DNA of 64,000 nt from Sinonovacula constricta (lineage: Eukaryota; Mollusca; Bivalvia; Cardiida; Solecurtidae), in assembly GCA_007844125.1 (NCBI GenBank), contig CM017572.1:31477307-31541306 (forward strand), given 5' to 3'. Position 1 is the first letter of the stretch. Every line of letters begins with the position of its first letter. Made by a program: the position numbers and the translations under genes. This document shows positions 24,420-36,305 of the stretch, piece by piece. The notes beneath the pieces are model-generated. The model was not told the DNA's origin. It worked only from the letters and a program-made list of their open reading frames with translations, and ran no database searches.

Positions 24420-25320
24420 TCTATGGGAAGATTTTTTTTAATGATTTTTCTCTTTAAAGTCAAAATTGTAAAAAATTAGCAATTCAAAAATGATTATTCA
24501 AGAAAATATTCCCACATAAGATAAAGTTTTATAAATGCCCAACGACTGATTCACTTCAGGTCTCCAATAGATATGGTCAACAATTTATAGAGCTATAGCT
24601 TACAGAGGCAGGAGTACTTGAGTACAACTTTTGTAAAACTTGTAATCATACAATGTGTTTACTGATACAATTAAAAGGTGTTCAACGCTTTTAAACAAAT
24701 GCAGTCAATGGTGAACTATTTGTTTCACGCTGAATTAGCAGACCAATTCAAGTTATTATATCTCAGTATCACTTCAATCGAGGAAAATATACATAAAACC
24801 ACTCAAGACCGCTATGAAAATATAAGCTGTAGATATTTTTGCAGGGTCTTGTGCTTGAAATTTACCTTTTAGTTGTATAAATACTTTAAAACTTCTGCAT
24901 CAAACTAGTCAAAAAGCATTTGTATCATACAGCATACCATAAAAAAACATTACGTTTTCTTGAGTTAGATTGTTTTCTTGAGTTAGATTTTTCCAACAAT
25001 AAAAAAGTAATACAATTTTGAGACATTTTTTGCGCTCTGTGTTTCGCCTTATAAATACGGACTACATTGTTAATATATAAAATTGTTGACAGCAGTTACA
25101 GCCATAAATTATCCTAGGCAGGAAGAAATGTGTACAATGATTATGAAACCTCACTAAATCTGCCAAGTGTGATTTCATCAGCCTGTTGGTAAACAGGAAT
25201 TCCAACTAAAGGGACCTACCTACTGTTTGGAATACCTTGGATGTTAACACAAAAGGGAGACAATTTCCATTTCACCAACGTACCCATTGTAAACAATTAA
25301 TAAAGAAGAATGGGTTGTTA
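24420..25320. other. intronic stretch, no gene seen
   Basis: AT-rich. A 64-aa open frame near 24678 lacks splice flanks and family similarity. Confidence 0.45.
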
Positions 25321-25324
25321 ACAG

Positions 25325-26280
25325 GCAGCATGTGCACTGGCAGTGTTCCTGCTGACAGGCAGCATATGCTGTCAGTGTTCCTATCTACAAGCAGCATATG
25401 CTGTCAGTGTTCCTGCTGACAGGCAGCATATGTGCATTGTTCCTGCTGACAGGCAGCATATGCACATTGTTCCTGCTGACAGACAGCATATGCACAGAGT
25501 TTTCCTGCTGACAGGCAGCATACATACAGGCTGTGTTCCTGCTGACAGGCAGCATATGCACAGGCAGTGTTTCTACTGACAGACAGCATATGCACAGGCA
25601 GTGTTCCTGCGGACAGGCAGCATATGCACAGGCAGTGTTCCTGCTGACAGGCAGCATATGCACAGTGTTCCTGCTGACACGCAGCATATGCACAGTGTTC
25701 CTGCTGACTGGCAGCATATGCACAGGCAGTGTTCCTACTGAAGGCAGCATGTGCAGTGTTCCTGCTGACAGGCAGCATACACACAGGCAGTGTTCCTGCT
25801 GACAGGCAGCATATGCACATACAGTGTTCCTGCTGACAGGCAGCATATGCACAGTGTTCCTACTGACAGGCAGCATATGCAGTGTTCCTGCTGACAGGCA
25901 GCATATGCACATGCAGTGTTCCTGCTGACAGGCAGCATACACACAGGCAGTGTTCCTACTGACAGGCAGCATGTGCACAGACAGTGTTCCTACTGACAGG
26001 CAGCATATGCACATGCAGTGTTCCTGCTGACAGGCAGCACACACAGGCAGTGTTCCTGCTGACAGGCAGCATATGCACAAGAAGTGTTCCTACTGACAGG
26101 CAGCATGTGCACAGACAGTGTTCCTACTGACAGGCAGCATACACACAGGCAGTGTTCCTGCTGACAGGCAGCATATGCACAAGTGTTCCTACTGACAGGC
26201 AGCATGTGCACAGACAGTGTTTCTGCTGACAGGCAGCATGCCCACAGGCAGTGTTCCTACTGACAGGCAGCATACGCAGA
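25325..26280. repeat. 26-34-bp minisatellite with hairpin units
   Basis: About 32 units of GTTCCTGCTGACAGGCAGCA plus TATGCACAGGCA. Each holds TGCTG...CAGCA (5-bp stem) and often the palindrome GCATATGC. Cys-rich open frames on minus are artefacts of the array. Confidence 0.95.
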
Positions 26281-26504
26281 GCCCTCAACAGTTCAATAAA
26301 TGTCACCAGTCACTTTAATTATGCCGTTATTAGACCTTGTTCAAACGTAATAGTTGACACCCTCGTTGTAATTCTTGTTTGAGAGAATCTTAAACAAACA
26401 TTGGGCCAAGGTTCTAGTGAGGCCACAGATATACGGCACAAAAAATATCTTGCAATAAAACCCAACTGTTATCAGATATAAAAGGTGACTACTTCACAAA
26501 TACA

Positions 26505-26968
26505 TGTGAACTCTTCCATTTTTAAAGGGACTCCTACTTATGGGGGAGACTCCCACTTTTGGAGGGAGACTCCCACTTTTTGAGGAGACTCCTGCTTTTG
26601 GAGGAGACTCCCACATTTGGAGGGAGACTCCCACTTTTGGGGGAGACTCCCACTTTTGGAGGGAGACTCTCACTTTTGGAGGCAGACTCCCACTTTTTGA
26701 GGCAGACTCCCACTTTTGGAGGCAGACTCCCATTTTTGGAGGGAGAATCCCACTTTTGGAGGGAGACTCCCATTTTTGGAGGGACACTACCATTTTTTAA
26801 GGTTCAAAATTGTTTTTAACATAAGGGGTGTTTTAAAAAAATTCAGAAATCTGCCTACTTGGAAACAGATAGGTTCCTTCTTTGTTTATATGAAAATAAC
26901 AAATCTCCCACTTTGCAGGTAAAAATCTCCCACTTTGGCCTCAGAAAAAGTTGACATATGTGGAGAAA
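26505..26968. mobile_element. inverted-repeat element E, copy 2 with expanded core
   Basis: Same ends as copy 1 (ACATGTGAACTCTTCC ... AAAAAGTTGACATATGT). About 12 tandem ~22-bp units (GGGAGACTCCCACTTTTGGA) occupy 26525-26800. The remainder (TTCAAAATTGTTTTTAAC onward) matches the other copies. Confidence 0.75.
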
Positions 26969-26969
26969 T

Positions 26970-27480
26970 TATCACACCAACTGACTGGGCATGACTGTGT
27001 ACTGGAGAATATGTTTTTGTTACGAATACACATAAATGCTTTGCTACTATACAAAGAACATTTCTGACCTAGCCTGTCGTTCTACAGCAGTTGAACATAT
27101 TTTAGAACAAATAAATGGTGCATTGAGATGTATAATCCAAACTACTTTTCTTTTTATTCAAAATACGTGTAATGCACATCTATCAGACCAACAAAACAAG
27201 TACGATTAACAAATACAGGAGATTTATACAAGTAAAGTTTGAAAATATATAAGACAGATGAACGTTCAAAAGACGAACTAAGCACAAACATCACTCAAAT
27301 GCTTATAATTCTCAAAAGCTTTTTCCACAAAAACCCAATAACCTTCTTCCAATAAAAACAAATATTCTGGCTTATATTATCAATTAAGTACAAACCTTGT
27401 TCCTTTTTGGCAAAAAATCAATTGTGTCAAGGTTGCGTTTATGTCAAACTCAATATTAATAGCACCAAAACATTTCAACC
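26970..27480. other. intronic stretch, no gene seen
   Basis: Unique AT-rich sequence before the exon 16 donor. Confidence 0.45.
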
Positions 27481-27483
27481 TAC

Positions 27484-27590
27484 CAGATCATGGTGTTCAG
27501 GGACGTTACAAAACAGGTAAGTGTCATCCCCTGCCGTCGTTGTGGCAGCCATGTTGGATCGGATAGGCGACTGGTCCCTCGTCACAGGTC
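27484..27590 (-). CDS. CNTRL: centriolin-like gene, exon 16 of window, conserved CNVPEHH junction
   Basis: This exon of 107 bp (phase 1 to 0) reads R/PVTRDQSPIRSNMAA and ends YLFCNVPEHHDL. The acceptor is TATCCTGCAG and the donor is GATCTG followed by GTAGGT. CNVPEHHDL matches the conserved vertebrate motif CNVPEHHNLE at the start of the second coiled-coil block, the single most diagnostic match in the window. It lies alone between introns of 7.1 kb and 8.6 kb, both rich in repeats. Confidence 0.92.
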
Positions 27591-27704
27591 CTGCAGGATA
27601 CAATAGGAGACGTTAGTTACTTGGTGGGGGTGGGGTGGGGTGGAAGAGGTCTGTGACCCATGGTGCTAATATGTTTACAAATACATGTGTTTAATTTTTG
27701 TTTT

Positions 27705-27795
27705 GTTTTAAGTAACAAAACTACAGTTATTGCAGAGATGTGTAGCAATTCATTTTATGGCGGAGCCCAGGCAAATGTCTGGGCAGACCCAATGA
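27705..27795 (-). mobile_element. SINE family A tail fragment
   Basis: A-rich tail (T-rich on plus), then ATTGCAGAGATG and the CAAATGTCTGGGCAGACC stem region. The head is missing. Confidence 0.5.
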
Positions 27796-28244
27796 GATAG
27801 CAGGTCTATAAATACAGATACTTTAGGAACAAAGTTTATCAATAGCTAAAATTCTTTGACAATCATGAATTTATGAAACAAAAAAATAATATATACGTCT
27901 ACTGTGAATGATAAAACAATCTTTTTTTTCTTCGAAGAATTTCTTTAAAGTTTAACTCCTAAGGGTGTATAAAATAAATTGCAATAAAATATTTACTTAG
28001 TATCTACCAGCACTCAGAAGAAGTATGTAACAATTAATCCATTAAATTGCGCTAATCCTCAGAACTATTTCATACTAAAATCCTTCTTTACACATTGATA
28101 TAATACCACTTATAACACAGATTAAGAAGAACATTTAGAAATAGTTCTGGCATTCTGGTAAGGTCAAGGTCGAAACATCCTAAATCTCCACAAACTGATC
28201 TGAACATTTAAGGTATGGTGTAGTGATAGACTCGTCTATTTGAT
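27796..28244. other. intronic stretch, no gene seen
   Basis: Unique AT-rich sequence. Confidence 0.45.
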
Positions 28245-28500
28245 TTGAGGATTTTGCCGGCATTTTTGATGATACTGTGCAGCGACATTTCTATCATTAT
28301 AGCACAGAGTCACTGAACCCGGCCGGTCCATTATACTGACACCGACGAGTCAGGCGTAATGCTGTCCCTTTAGCCCTGAGCGTTAGGAAGGAAGCCACTA
28401 CTGCCAACATTAAAGTCTTTGGTTTGACCTGGCCAGGGTTTGAACATGCGACCTCCAGATCCGCAAGACAACGCTCTACCACTTGAGCTTTTGCGGCCGG
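28245..28500 (-). mobile_element. SINE family B copy
   Basis: Matches the family along its length, with a ~25-bp internal deletion of the segment around TTATGAGGTGCCCAGG. The head is intact (CAAGTGGTAGAGCGTTGTCT on minus). Confidence 0.8.
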
Positions 28501-28524
28501 TCTGCATGTGTTTAAGTCCGATTT

Positions 28525-28655
28525 ATGGTAAAAGACTTAATGTGGGAAGGTCTTCCAGCTGACCTGCAGTGTGCCGGTGGTTTTACCAAGACCCTTGTCT
28601 GGGGTCTTTCTCCAACAAAGTAGCTGAACATCATTATAATGAATATAATTCACGT
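28525..28655 (+). mobile_element. SINE family A1 fragment, antisense to gene
   Basis: Body and tail of A1 in plus orientation (GGTAAAAGACTTAATGTGGG, CTTGTCTGGGGTCTTTCTCC). The head is absent. Confidence 0.65.
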
Positions 28656-28889
28656 ATTGCCACGTATTTATAAAGCAAACACATCAGAAAAACATTGCAG
28701 AGACTAGGTTAAACATTTAATTATTAATTTGAAGACACTCCTGACCGTCAAAAGCAATGAAATATTAAATATAAATTAAGAAATATTAATTAAGAAGGAT
28801 CTTTGATGAAATTTTCATTAAAGGAGAGCAATATAACAGCAAATGGCTTACATAAAAAAAATGCAAAAAAAACTTTAAAAGGATGTTCT

Positions 28890-29125
28890 TTTGTGTTTTT
28901 TGTTTTTTGTTACATCACACAGAAAAAATTATGGTCATAATGGCAATGTCCAGCTAATTATTAGTGGAGGAAGACCCAAGACTATCTGGGTAGAACCACC
29001 GGCACACCCCAGGTTAGCTGGAAAACCTTCCCAAATGAAAGTTCTTGCCCTAACCAGGACTCGAATCCACGCAGTGAGGGGCTGAGGAGTTTCAAGTCAG
29101 TGACTCTAACCGTTACTTATACGAT
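28890..29125 (-). mobile_element. SINE family A2 copy
   Basis: A2 features: GGTTCGAGTCC-like B box on minus (plus GGACTCGAATCCACGCAGTG), TGAAACTCCTCAGCCCC, AATTAGCTGGACATTGCC and a tail ending in TGTAACAAAAAAC-like sequence. Confidence 0.78.
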
Positions 29126-29132
29126 GAATACT

Positions 29133-29315
29133 CATACATGTAAACTCTCCCTCTTTTAAGATTCAAAATTATTTGAAAATGAAGGGTATTTTACACATTT
29201 TCAGAAATCTCCCTACTTGGAAACAGATAACTTCCTTCATTGTTTATATGAGAATTTCAAACCTCAGACTTTGCTTGTGAAAATTTCCCAGTCTGGCCTC
29301 AGAAAAAGTTCACAT
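29133..29315. mobile_element. inverted-repeat element E, copy 3
   Basis: Ends ATACATGTAAACTCTCCC and AAAAAGTTCACATGTAT. This copy essentially lacks the internal 22-bp repeat. Confidence 0.75.
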
Positions 29316-29371
29316 GTATGAAAACTCTACCAATCAAATTACCAAGTCCAATATTGCAAGGTAAATCAAGA

Positions 29372-30110
29372 GAAAAATGAGCACCCGATGTGGGGATCAA
29401 ACCCACAACCCCCGGATCACTGTTCCGGAGCTCTACCTACTGAACTAACCGGGCCACCTGTGGGCCTCTCCCCTACACCAACACTACACTCCTCCCCCTC
29501 TTATATTTCTGGGCCCAAGCCCAACTCAGGACAGCCACATCAGGCTTCCGTTTACTTCTGACAACAGCAAAGTAAATCAAGGGAAAAGTGAGCGCCCGAT
29601 GTGAGGATCGATCCCACGACCCCCGAATCACTGTTCCGGAGCTCTACCTACTGAGCTATCTGGGCCACCTGTGGGCCTCTCCACCATCCCAGCACTACAC
29701 TCCTCCCCCTTTTATCTTTCTGGGCCCAAGCCCAACTCAGGACAGCCACACCAGACTTTCGTTTACTTCTGACACCAGTAAAGTAAATCAAGGGAAAAGT
29801 GAGCGCCCAATTTGGGGATCAAACCCACAACCCCGGATCACTGCTCCGGAGCTCTACCTACTGAGCTAACCAGGCCAACTGTGGGCCTCTCCACCATCCC
29901 AGCACTACAATCCTCCCCCTATTAATTTTCTGGGCCCAAGCCCAACTCAGGGCAGCCACACCAGGCTTTCGTTTACTTCTGACACCAGTAAAGTAAATCA
30001 AGGGAAAAGTGAGCGCCCGATGTGAGGATCGAACCTACGACCCCCGGATCACTGTTAACTGGGCCACCTGTGGGCCTCTCCACCATCCCGGCACTACAAT
30101 TGCTCCAAGA
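29372..30110 (-). mobile_element. tandem tRNA-like cluster D1 (four units)
   Basis: Four ~205-bp units. In each, the minus strand starts with a tRNA-like segment: acceptor GCCCGGT paired with ATCGGGC, D arm GCTC/GAGC, anticodon stem CCGGA/TCCGG and T arm GTGGG/CCCAC, all with standard spacing. The loop ACAGTGA has C instead of the universal T at position 33, and copy 4 has lost part of the anticodon-arm/D-arm region. The body contains GGGCTTGGGCCCAGAAA. I call it a tRNA-derived SINE in tandem, not functional tRNA genes. Confidence 0.75.
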
Positions 30111-30269
30111 ACAACTACATCTAACTTACCAGTAAAGCTAAATCATCATGTCAGACTATACTTCAGTCCTTAATGCAAGTAAACCTCAAATCATAACACA
30201 AGATAAAATATCTCAACCCTTTCGCTTAGGTATTGGCCATTTTACGCCTTTGTGAAGCAGTCACAATTA

Positions 30270-30640
30270 TCAGTCTAAAGTAAATCTGAGAGGAGAAAAT
30301 AATCCTGTCCCTAACGGGGATTCGAACCCGGGACTTTCAGATCAGTAGGCTGACACTCAACCACGTCGCTAATGGGTTAACCCAACAGCAAGGCTGTTAG
30401 AAGTGCCTAAATCACTACACTCCTCCCCCTTTACTTTTTCTGGGCCCAAGCCCATCTCAGGACAGCCACACCAGGCTTCCATTTACTTCTGACACCATTA
30501 AAGTAAATCTGAGAGGAGAAAACAATCCTGTCCCTAACGGGGATTTGAACCTGGGACCTTCAGATCAGTAGGCTAACACTCAACCATGTTGCTAAAGGGT
30601 TAACCCAACAGCAAGGCTGTTGGAAGTGCCTACATGCACT
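30270..30640 (-). mobile_element. tRNA-like units D2 (two units, different head)
   Basis: Two units carry a different tRNA-like head (minus: TTAGCGACGTGGTTGAGTG A box, perfect B box GGGTTCGAATCCC in unit 1). They share with D1 the body around CTCCTCCCCCTTTACTTTTT, CTGGGCCCAAGCCCA and TTTACTTCTGACACCA. Confidence 0.72.
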
Positions 30641-30644
30641 ACAA

Positions 30645-32058
30645 GTCTTATGTTTAGTAGAATCTGCACTACTTGGGGTTAATTTGTTGACTGGTTTGAC
30701 CATGGATTCATCATTAAATGATGAAACATACATGTATTAGAAATTCTTTAACTGTTTTAAAAAAAATTAAAAAAATAGGCTCAGTTTCAAAATCATATAT
30801 ATATATACTATGAAAGGGTTAATCGTCCTGCAAGACATTTGTTATACAGTTAAAGCCATACAACCTTAGTGAGATGTCATGGTCACTTTAATCCCAGAAA
30901 ATATCCACAATATCCATCACACAGTCACATAATTACAACTGTTTTATCCATTTTATAACACACTACTATCCATACATATAGTTATGATCTATTCCAAATA
31001 ACAGAACTCCCAAGTTATAACATGCAGTACACTGAATTATAGATATTATTCACCCAAAAAATGATAAAAACACTCAATAGGGCAAAATTTGTATATAACT
31101 TTCTACTAAGAGTTTTCTGAATAAAATAAACAAACTCAGTATTAACTTTTCAGTCAATGGAGACAACAATCCCCCAATAAACACACAAATCCCCCAATGT
31201 TTGCGCACCCCTTGTCTCTCCACCACAAATAAACTCTCAATGGTCACACCAATATTATCCCAGAGGTCGCACGAATATTAGCTCAGTCTGCACATTTCCC
31301 AAACATGCCTATATCTGTTTCCCTGTATACTACTATATTACCTTCAAACAGAGACTAAAGGCCCTATTGTCAGGAGCTTATTATCCGAGTCCAATCACCT
31401 GGTAAACACCTCCACCATCTTAATCCCTCCACACCCTACACTGCCTGCTCTACAACCAGTCACCCTTCATTTAAACACTAACACCTAATCGATGTTATCA
31501 GACAAGCATGTATAACATTAACCCCACAACTCCCCTCTGCTCACTTCTTCATACCAGCCAAACTTGAATATTAGATCAGCCGTCAAATGACTGAACTATA
31601 GGAATGTACAAATGTTAAATAAAATGTACCAATGAATTAAACACTGAGTTAAGAACAAACACACACCCCTTACTCCCCTACTATAAGAGAGATTCGGTTC
31701 CTGACTTCAACAAACACAGACTTTGAAAGGGACCCAGATAGCCATGAAAAGATAAATATTTGCTAACACAAGCCTCCCTTTATCAATAAACCAATAACTA
31801 TTTAAAGATTGCCGCATAAATTAGCACAAGTCAGGCGACATGTCTAGACATGTTGTCAAGCTGCATGGTACAAGTCATACTGACTGTAGTGTTAATGGGA
31901 CTTCATTAATTATTGATTAATTGGTAATTAAGATGAAACAAATTAAACATTTCTGTGGAAAAAACACAAAAAAAAACATCAAAGATATAGCAATATATGA
32001 AGAATTTGCAGAAAATGCAAATATATTTCTGTACAGCCACATTAAATAAACTTAATAA

Positions 32059-32097
<39 letters not shown>

Positions 32098-32580
32098 TAC
32101 TGTAGATTATTACTTTAATTTCTAAGTATAACCTTTCATCAACATTCCTATTACTAAATCACAACTTGAATATAGCACTGATGTTCAATAAATTCATGGG
32201 GGATGTTGTTATTCTTATTTACTTACAATCATTCATTAAAGTACACCCACATAGTCATTGAACGCTAATGGTAACCAATAATACATACAAAGTTATCCCT
32301 AATTATCACTAATACACATTAAAAATTTACTTAATGTTAAATATATTTAATCTAAATCTAGCTACAGTGTAGTTGCCAAAAATAAACTAATTTTTTCCCC
32401 ACTTTAACGAATGTTAGAAAAATGAAACTTAATCTTAAGTTAAATTAGTAAATACAAAACAAAAACAAGGATTCCTTTCCTGCCTACACCACATTAAGTC
32501 TTAACCTGCCAAACAGGGGCGGATCCAGATTTTTATTTTTCATTTTTCGGGGTTGGGTGGGTGGGGGGTGGGGTGGATGA
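30645..32580. other. intronic stretch, no gene seen
   Basis: Long AT-rich unique intron sequence with an (ATT)n microsatellite at 32062-32100. No splice-flanked open frame was found. Confidence 0.5.
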
Positions 32581-33904
32581 ATCAAGATCCATTCAACTTT
32601 ATTGCAGTAAATACTATATATATATATATATACCCAGTAAGGGACCTTAAAGGCATCTCAAAACCCTTATACAAGTGACCCCCCCTCCATTTATTGCCCC
32701 ACCCAGCATGTGAGGGCATCTGTTTTCTGATAAGCCAGGCTGCCACAGTCTGTAACGATGTGTCTGTCACACAGGTATTGTTCAAGATCCAAGTGCTGTA
32801 TCTGAGGGTTGAACATAGTCATTCACAGTTTTTAAAGGAAACAGTTGTGAATATACCAATTATGCAATCCTAAATACCAGAAATTATTCTATCAGTTCTT
32901 TTTTATTCTTATATATATATCTTAATTTGTTTTGTTTTCTTACTTTGTTGGTTGATTTTGTTATTTCTTATACATTTTGTTATTTCTTTCTTTCATTCTT
33001 TAAGTTCTCATATATATTTTAAGTTATATTTTTATTTTGATTTGTAAAAGGTTTCTAACAAAAGCAATTTAAAAAGTCGTTCATTGTCAGAACAATGTCC
33101 TTCAGACTCATTTTAAGTGATATTGAATACTAAAACTTGTATCTTTCATGTATTTTCAAAATCAAATATTTAGCTATGAAATAAATACATAATCATGCAG
33201 TTACAAAATTGACACCTAGTAATTAATGCAATAAAGAATATGTTAGGGATCATACAGTAAACAACCCACATTATCAATAACATTAATGTTTATGGCTTTG
33301 TGTAAACCTAGCCTACTGTCTCACTTCCATACTAGCAGGTAATTTAGTTTTGCATTAACCCATCAGAGGTTTTACTGTGACAGATTAGTACTATGTTGGC
33401 TAAAGACTCCCTGCAGTGATGACCAGCAATTAGCAGGTCTGGTCACAGCAGGTCGGGGCCTGGCTCAGTGGGATACCACATTCCTTTCGAGATGCCTTTA
33501 ACTTCCACCCAAGCAGTCAACAGACAAAATTTACTTTAAAAGCCTAGTATTTTTAAGCTTACATGTATGTGTTTTCACAACTCTACTCTTTGATCTAGTT
33601 GGTGGTGTGGGGGGGGGGGGGGGGGGGGAGCATCTGGATCCATCCCTGCTGCTAAGTACAATTTTATAAGGCAGAGTGGAAAAAAAAAAGTTCTTGTCTT
33701 TTTGTTTTGTTTTTGATACAAAAAGTCTAGATCAAAGCCCCAGTCAACCCCACTTGGAATAGTTTTATTTGGATCAGCACTTTCTAATACTGAGTATCTA
33801 GCAAGATATATCCAGCAACATTTGTGAGTAGGCATCAACAAATAACTGTGGCTTTGTCTTTATAATTAACAAAGGTAGCATGGTTGGGGTTATTTTGCAA
33901 TGAT
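32581..33904. other. intronic stretch with G tract
   Basis: Unique AT-rich sequence. Short (TA)n at 32616-32632 and a 20-bp poly-G tract at about 33609-33628. Open frames here are unsupported. Confidence 0.5.
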
Positions 33905-34000
33905 ATTTTGTTTTGGTGTTGATTTTATCGCACTGACACAATTATGGTCATATTGGCAACGCCCAGCTTATTATTGGTGGAGGAAAACCCCAGACTTATT
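33905..34000 (-). mobile_element. SINE family A2 tail fragment
   Basis: Tail of A2 (plus CGCACTGACACAATTATGGT, GGTGGAGGAAAACCCCAGAC). It breaks off before the head. Confidence 0.65.
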
Positions 34001-34700
34001 TAATGTAATGTGCACTGATCACACTAACCCCAGAACAAAGAACATGCCGACATCAGTGTGCAAAATCAATGCAAAACTATTTTATGGATTCTCCAAAAAA
34101 CAATTAAACAGTCAATTAACTAATAATAATAATTAATAATTAATTAAATGGTTAATTAATCTTGTATAATTGAAATTAAATAGTGGTTAAGCAAACATAC
34201 ATCTTAACACACCACAGCAAATATATGTTCAGCAATTAAAATCTTCCCAAATAAAAACATTTACAAATCATAAAATGGTGGTTTATGTTGCGACAACACA
34301 TCTCATCATAAACCTACAGTGAAACAACAAAAAGTTGACACAGCATAATCAAAAATTATTTAATTGAAAGAAAAAACATTTTAAAAAAAATGAAACTAAT
34401 GAAAAATACAATGTTGTAAATTACTCCATAGGGAACTGTAGTAATCATATTTTTCTCTAAAAACGCTCACACGCAAATTTTCAGTGAATTGGCTTTTTCA
34501 AGAGTTAAATGCAAACAACTGCTCTCTTTACATACTTGCAAACATTCATGGGTGCTGCCTTATTAGAAAACCACATATATGTGTTTAATGCTTGAAAAAA
34601 AGGTAATTTATCAAAAATTTAATTGAGCATTTTGAGAAAAAATGAAAATAAAAATGGTCCACTGGTAAGAATAAAATAGATAAAACTGCAGTACAAGGTG
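34001..34700. other. intronic stretch, no gene seen
   Basis: AT-rich unique sequence between the SINE fragment and exon 15. The exon 15 frame continues open for about 30 codons past its donor into this stretch. Confidence 0.5.
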
Positions 34701-34707
34701 CACTTAC

Positions 34708-35772
34708 TGATTGGACTGGGCATGGGTACAGAGGATGATGTCCTAGGCATGGTGTGACCAGTGATAGGTGTGCCCTGGGCCAGTGGTTCCACAGGGAGGA
34801 ACTTCACAGTGTGACCTGGAGATGGTGGGCCCTGCCCATAACCACCACTTGTGGAATAGGGACCACCGCCACCGCTACCACCACCGCCCTTGTAGTAGAC
34901 TCTAGCTGCTGGTCGGGTGGGTGATGTAGGGTAGGCCGGCAGGAAGACGCGTCCGGAGTTGTATGCCACGGGTTGAGCGGGTGCCGTGAATGCTGACTGA
35001 CCAATACCCTGTCCTGGTTCAGCCCCCATGACGACTGATGGACCTTGAGGATGGGTGGGAACCATGGCATAGCCGTGTGTCTGGCTTCCTGCGTGCCCAG
35101 GGGTCTGAGTGGTGCCTGCCTGCTGGGTACCAACCATGTGACCGTGGCCCATTCCTGTTCCACTGCTGGTGTACTTGTTCATCCCAGGGGGAGGCGGGAT
35201 GGTATACCCAGGCGGAATCATGTGACCTGTTGCCGCGTGACCACCCTGCTGTGTCCCAGCACCCAGATTGATGCCTGGATGTTTCAGGATGCTGGCCCCT
35301 GGTTGCCCGCCTCCAACTCTAGTTGGAGAGAAGCTGAGGCCCTCAAATCCTATGGTTCCTGGACCAGCTGGGCCCTGGGAGAAAGGCTGAGTACCAGCCA
35401 TGGGTCCTACTGGCATGGCTTGCGCACCCGACATCACCATCATCCCTGGACCTGAAATCTGACCTCCTAGGGGCACACCTCCCAAGGTAGCTCCGCCTCC
35501 CATTGTTGCTCCACCGCCTACTGTTGCCATGCCAACAGGAGCAATGCCCCCAGCCTGTCCAGCCCCCACACCAATAGGCATGCTGCCCATCAGAGGATGG
35601 TGAGCCTGAGGTCGATGGACGGGTTCAAAAGCTGTTGGCTGATCTGTCTCGTGGCTGGTGTCTTCTTTGCCACGACTACCACGCTCCCTCTCTCTAGTAC
35701 GCCCACGTTCTTTCCGACGCCCACTGCGGCGACTCCTCTCCGACTGTCCATCAGTGTAGTCAGCGTCAGCAC
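34708..35772 (-). CDS. CNTRL: centriolin-like gene, exon 15 of window, long disordered linker exon
   Basis: This is the largest exon, 1,065 bp (355 codons' worth, phase 1 to 1). The acceptor is CACGTATAG and the donor is CAATCA followed by GTAAGT. It opens with acidic residues (ADADYTDG), then an RS/RE-rich basic block (SERSRRSGRRKERGRTRER), then about 250 residues rich in G, P, T, Q and M, including IPPGYTIPPPPGMNKY and a poly-Gly segment. It ends SSSVPMPSPIS. Vertebrate centriolin has a shorter Pro-rich linker at this place with PPPGYMMYT-like motifs. Local GC is higher than in the introns. It is much longer than expected, so a lineage-specific expansion is inferred. Confidence 0.9.
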
Positions 35773-36305
35773 CTATACGTGTGGTTGGGGATAGAGGGTT
35801 GTGTTACTGCCACCTCAAAGAAAACAACTTCAAACAAAACTCCAATCAACTCTACAGTATGTGCATGCATGTCAATGGTCAAAACAAAATGTCTTAGCAC
35901 ACTGCACAGCAGATGAAAAGTAGAAATAAAATCATTCAAATTAAAAGGGTAAAAAAAAATCTCAATACTCAATTTAATAAGTATGAAGTATAACCATGCG
36001 TTTGAATTTTCATCAAATCCCTTGGAAGCACCAAAATTCAGCATTAATATTAATACCTTAAATCAATATTCAATATCTCACCTTAATATATAATATCTTA
36101 CATCTCTATTACATACTCTACAATTATGAAAATGTAAAATATTAGGGAACTGACCCTAACCATAAAGCTTTAGTGAAAATAGTAAGACAGAAGAACTTAT
36201 AATAAAAAAAATGCAAAGACAGCACTAAGGTACATTTCACTGTTTTGTGCCTGGCGTGCATTCCATCTACCCAGTGTATCTACACTACTACAATATGGGA
36301 CTCAC
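35773..36305. other. intron between exons 14 and 15
   Basis: Repeat-free AT-rich sequence, with nothing notable beyond the splice sites. Confidence 0.6.

Noticed and set aside
29372..30110. Cluster of functional tRNA genes on the minus strand
   Set aside because: The cloverleaf is complete, but position 33 is C, the units carry a long shared SINE-like body, and copy 4 has lost part of the tRNA region; a tRNA-derived repeat is more likely.
33575..33841. 88-aa minus-strand frame with poly-Pro
   Set aside because: The poly-Pro is the translation of a poly-G/poly-C tract; no splice or family support.
35045..35455. 136-aa plus-strand frame
   Set aside because: Antisense shadow of the GC-rich exon 15.
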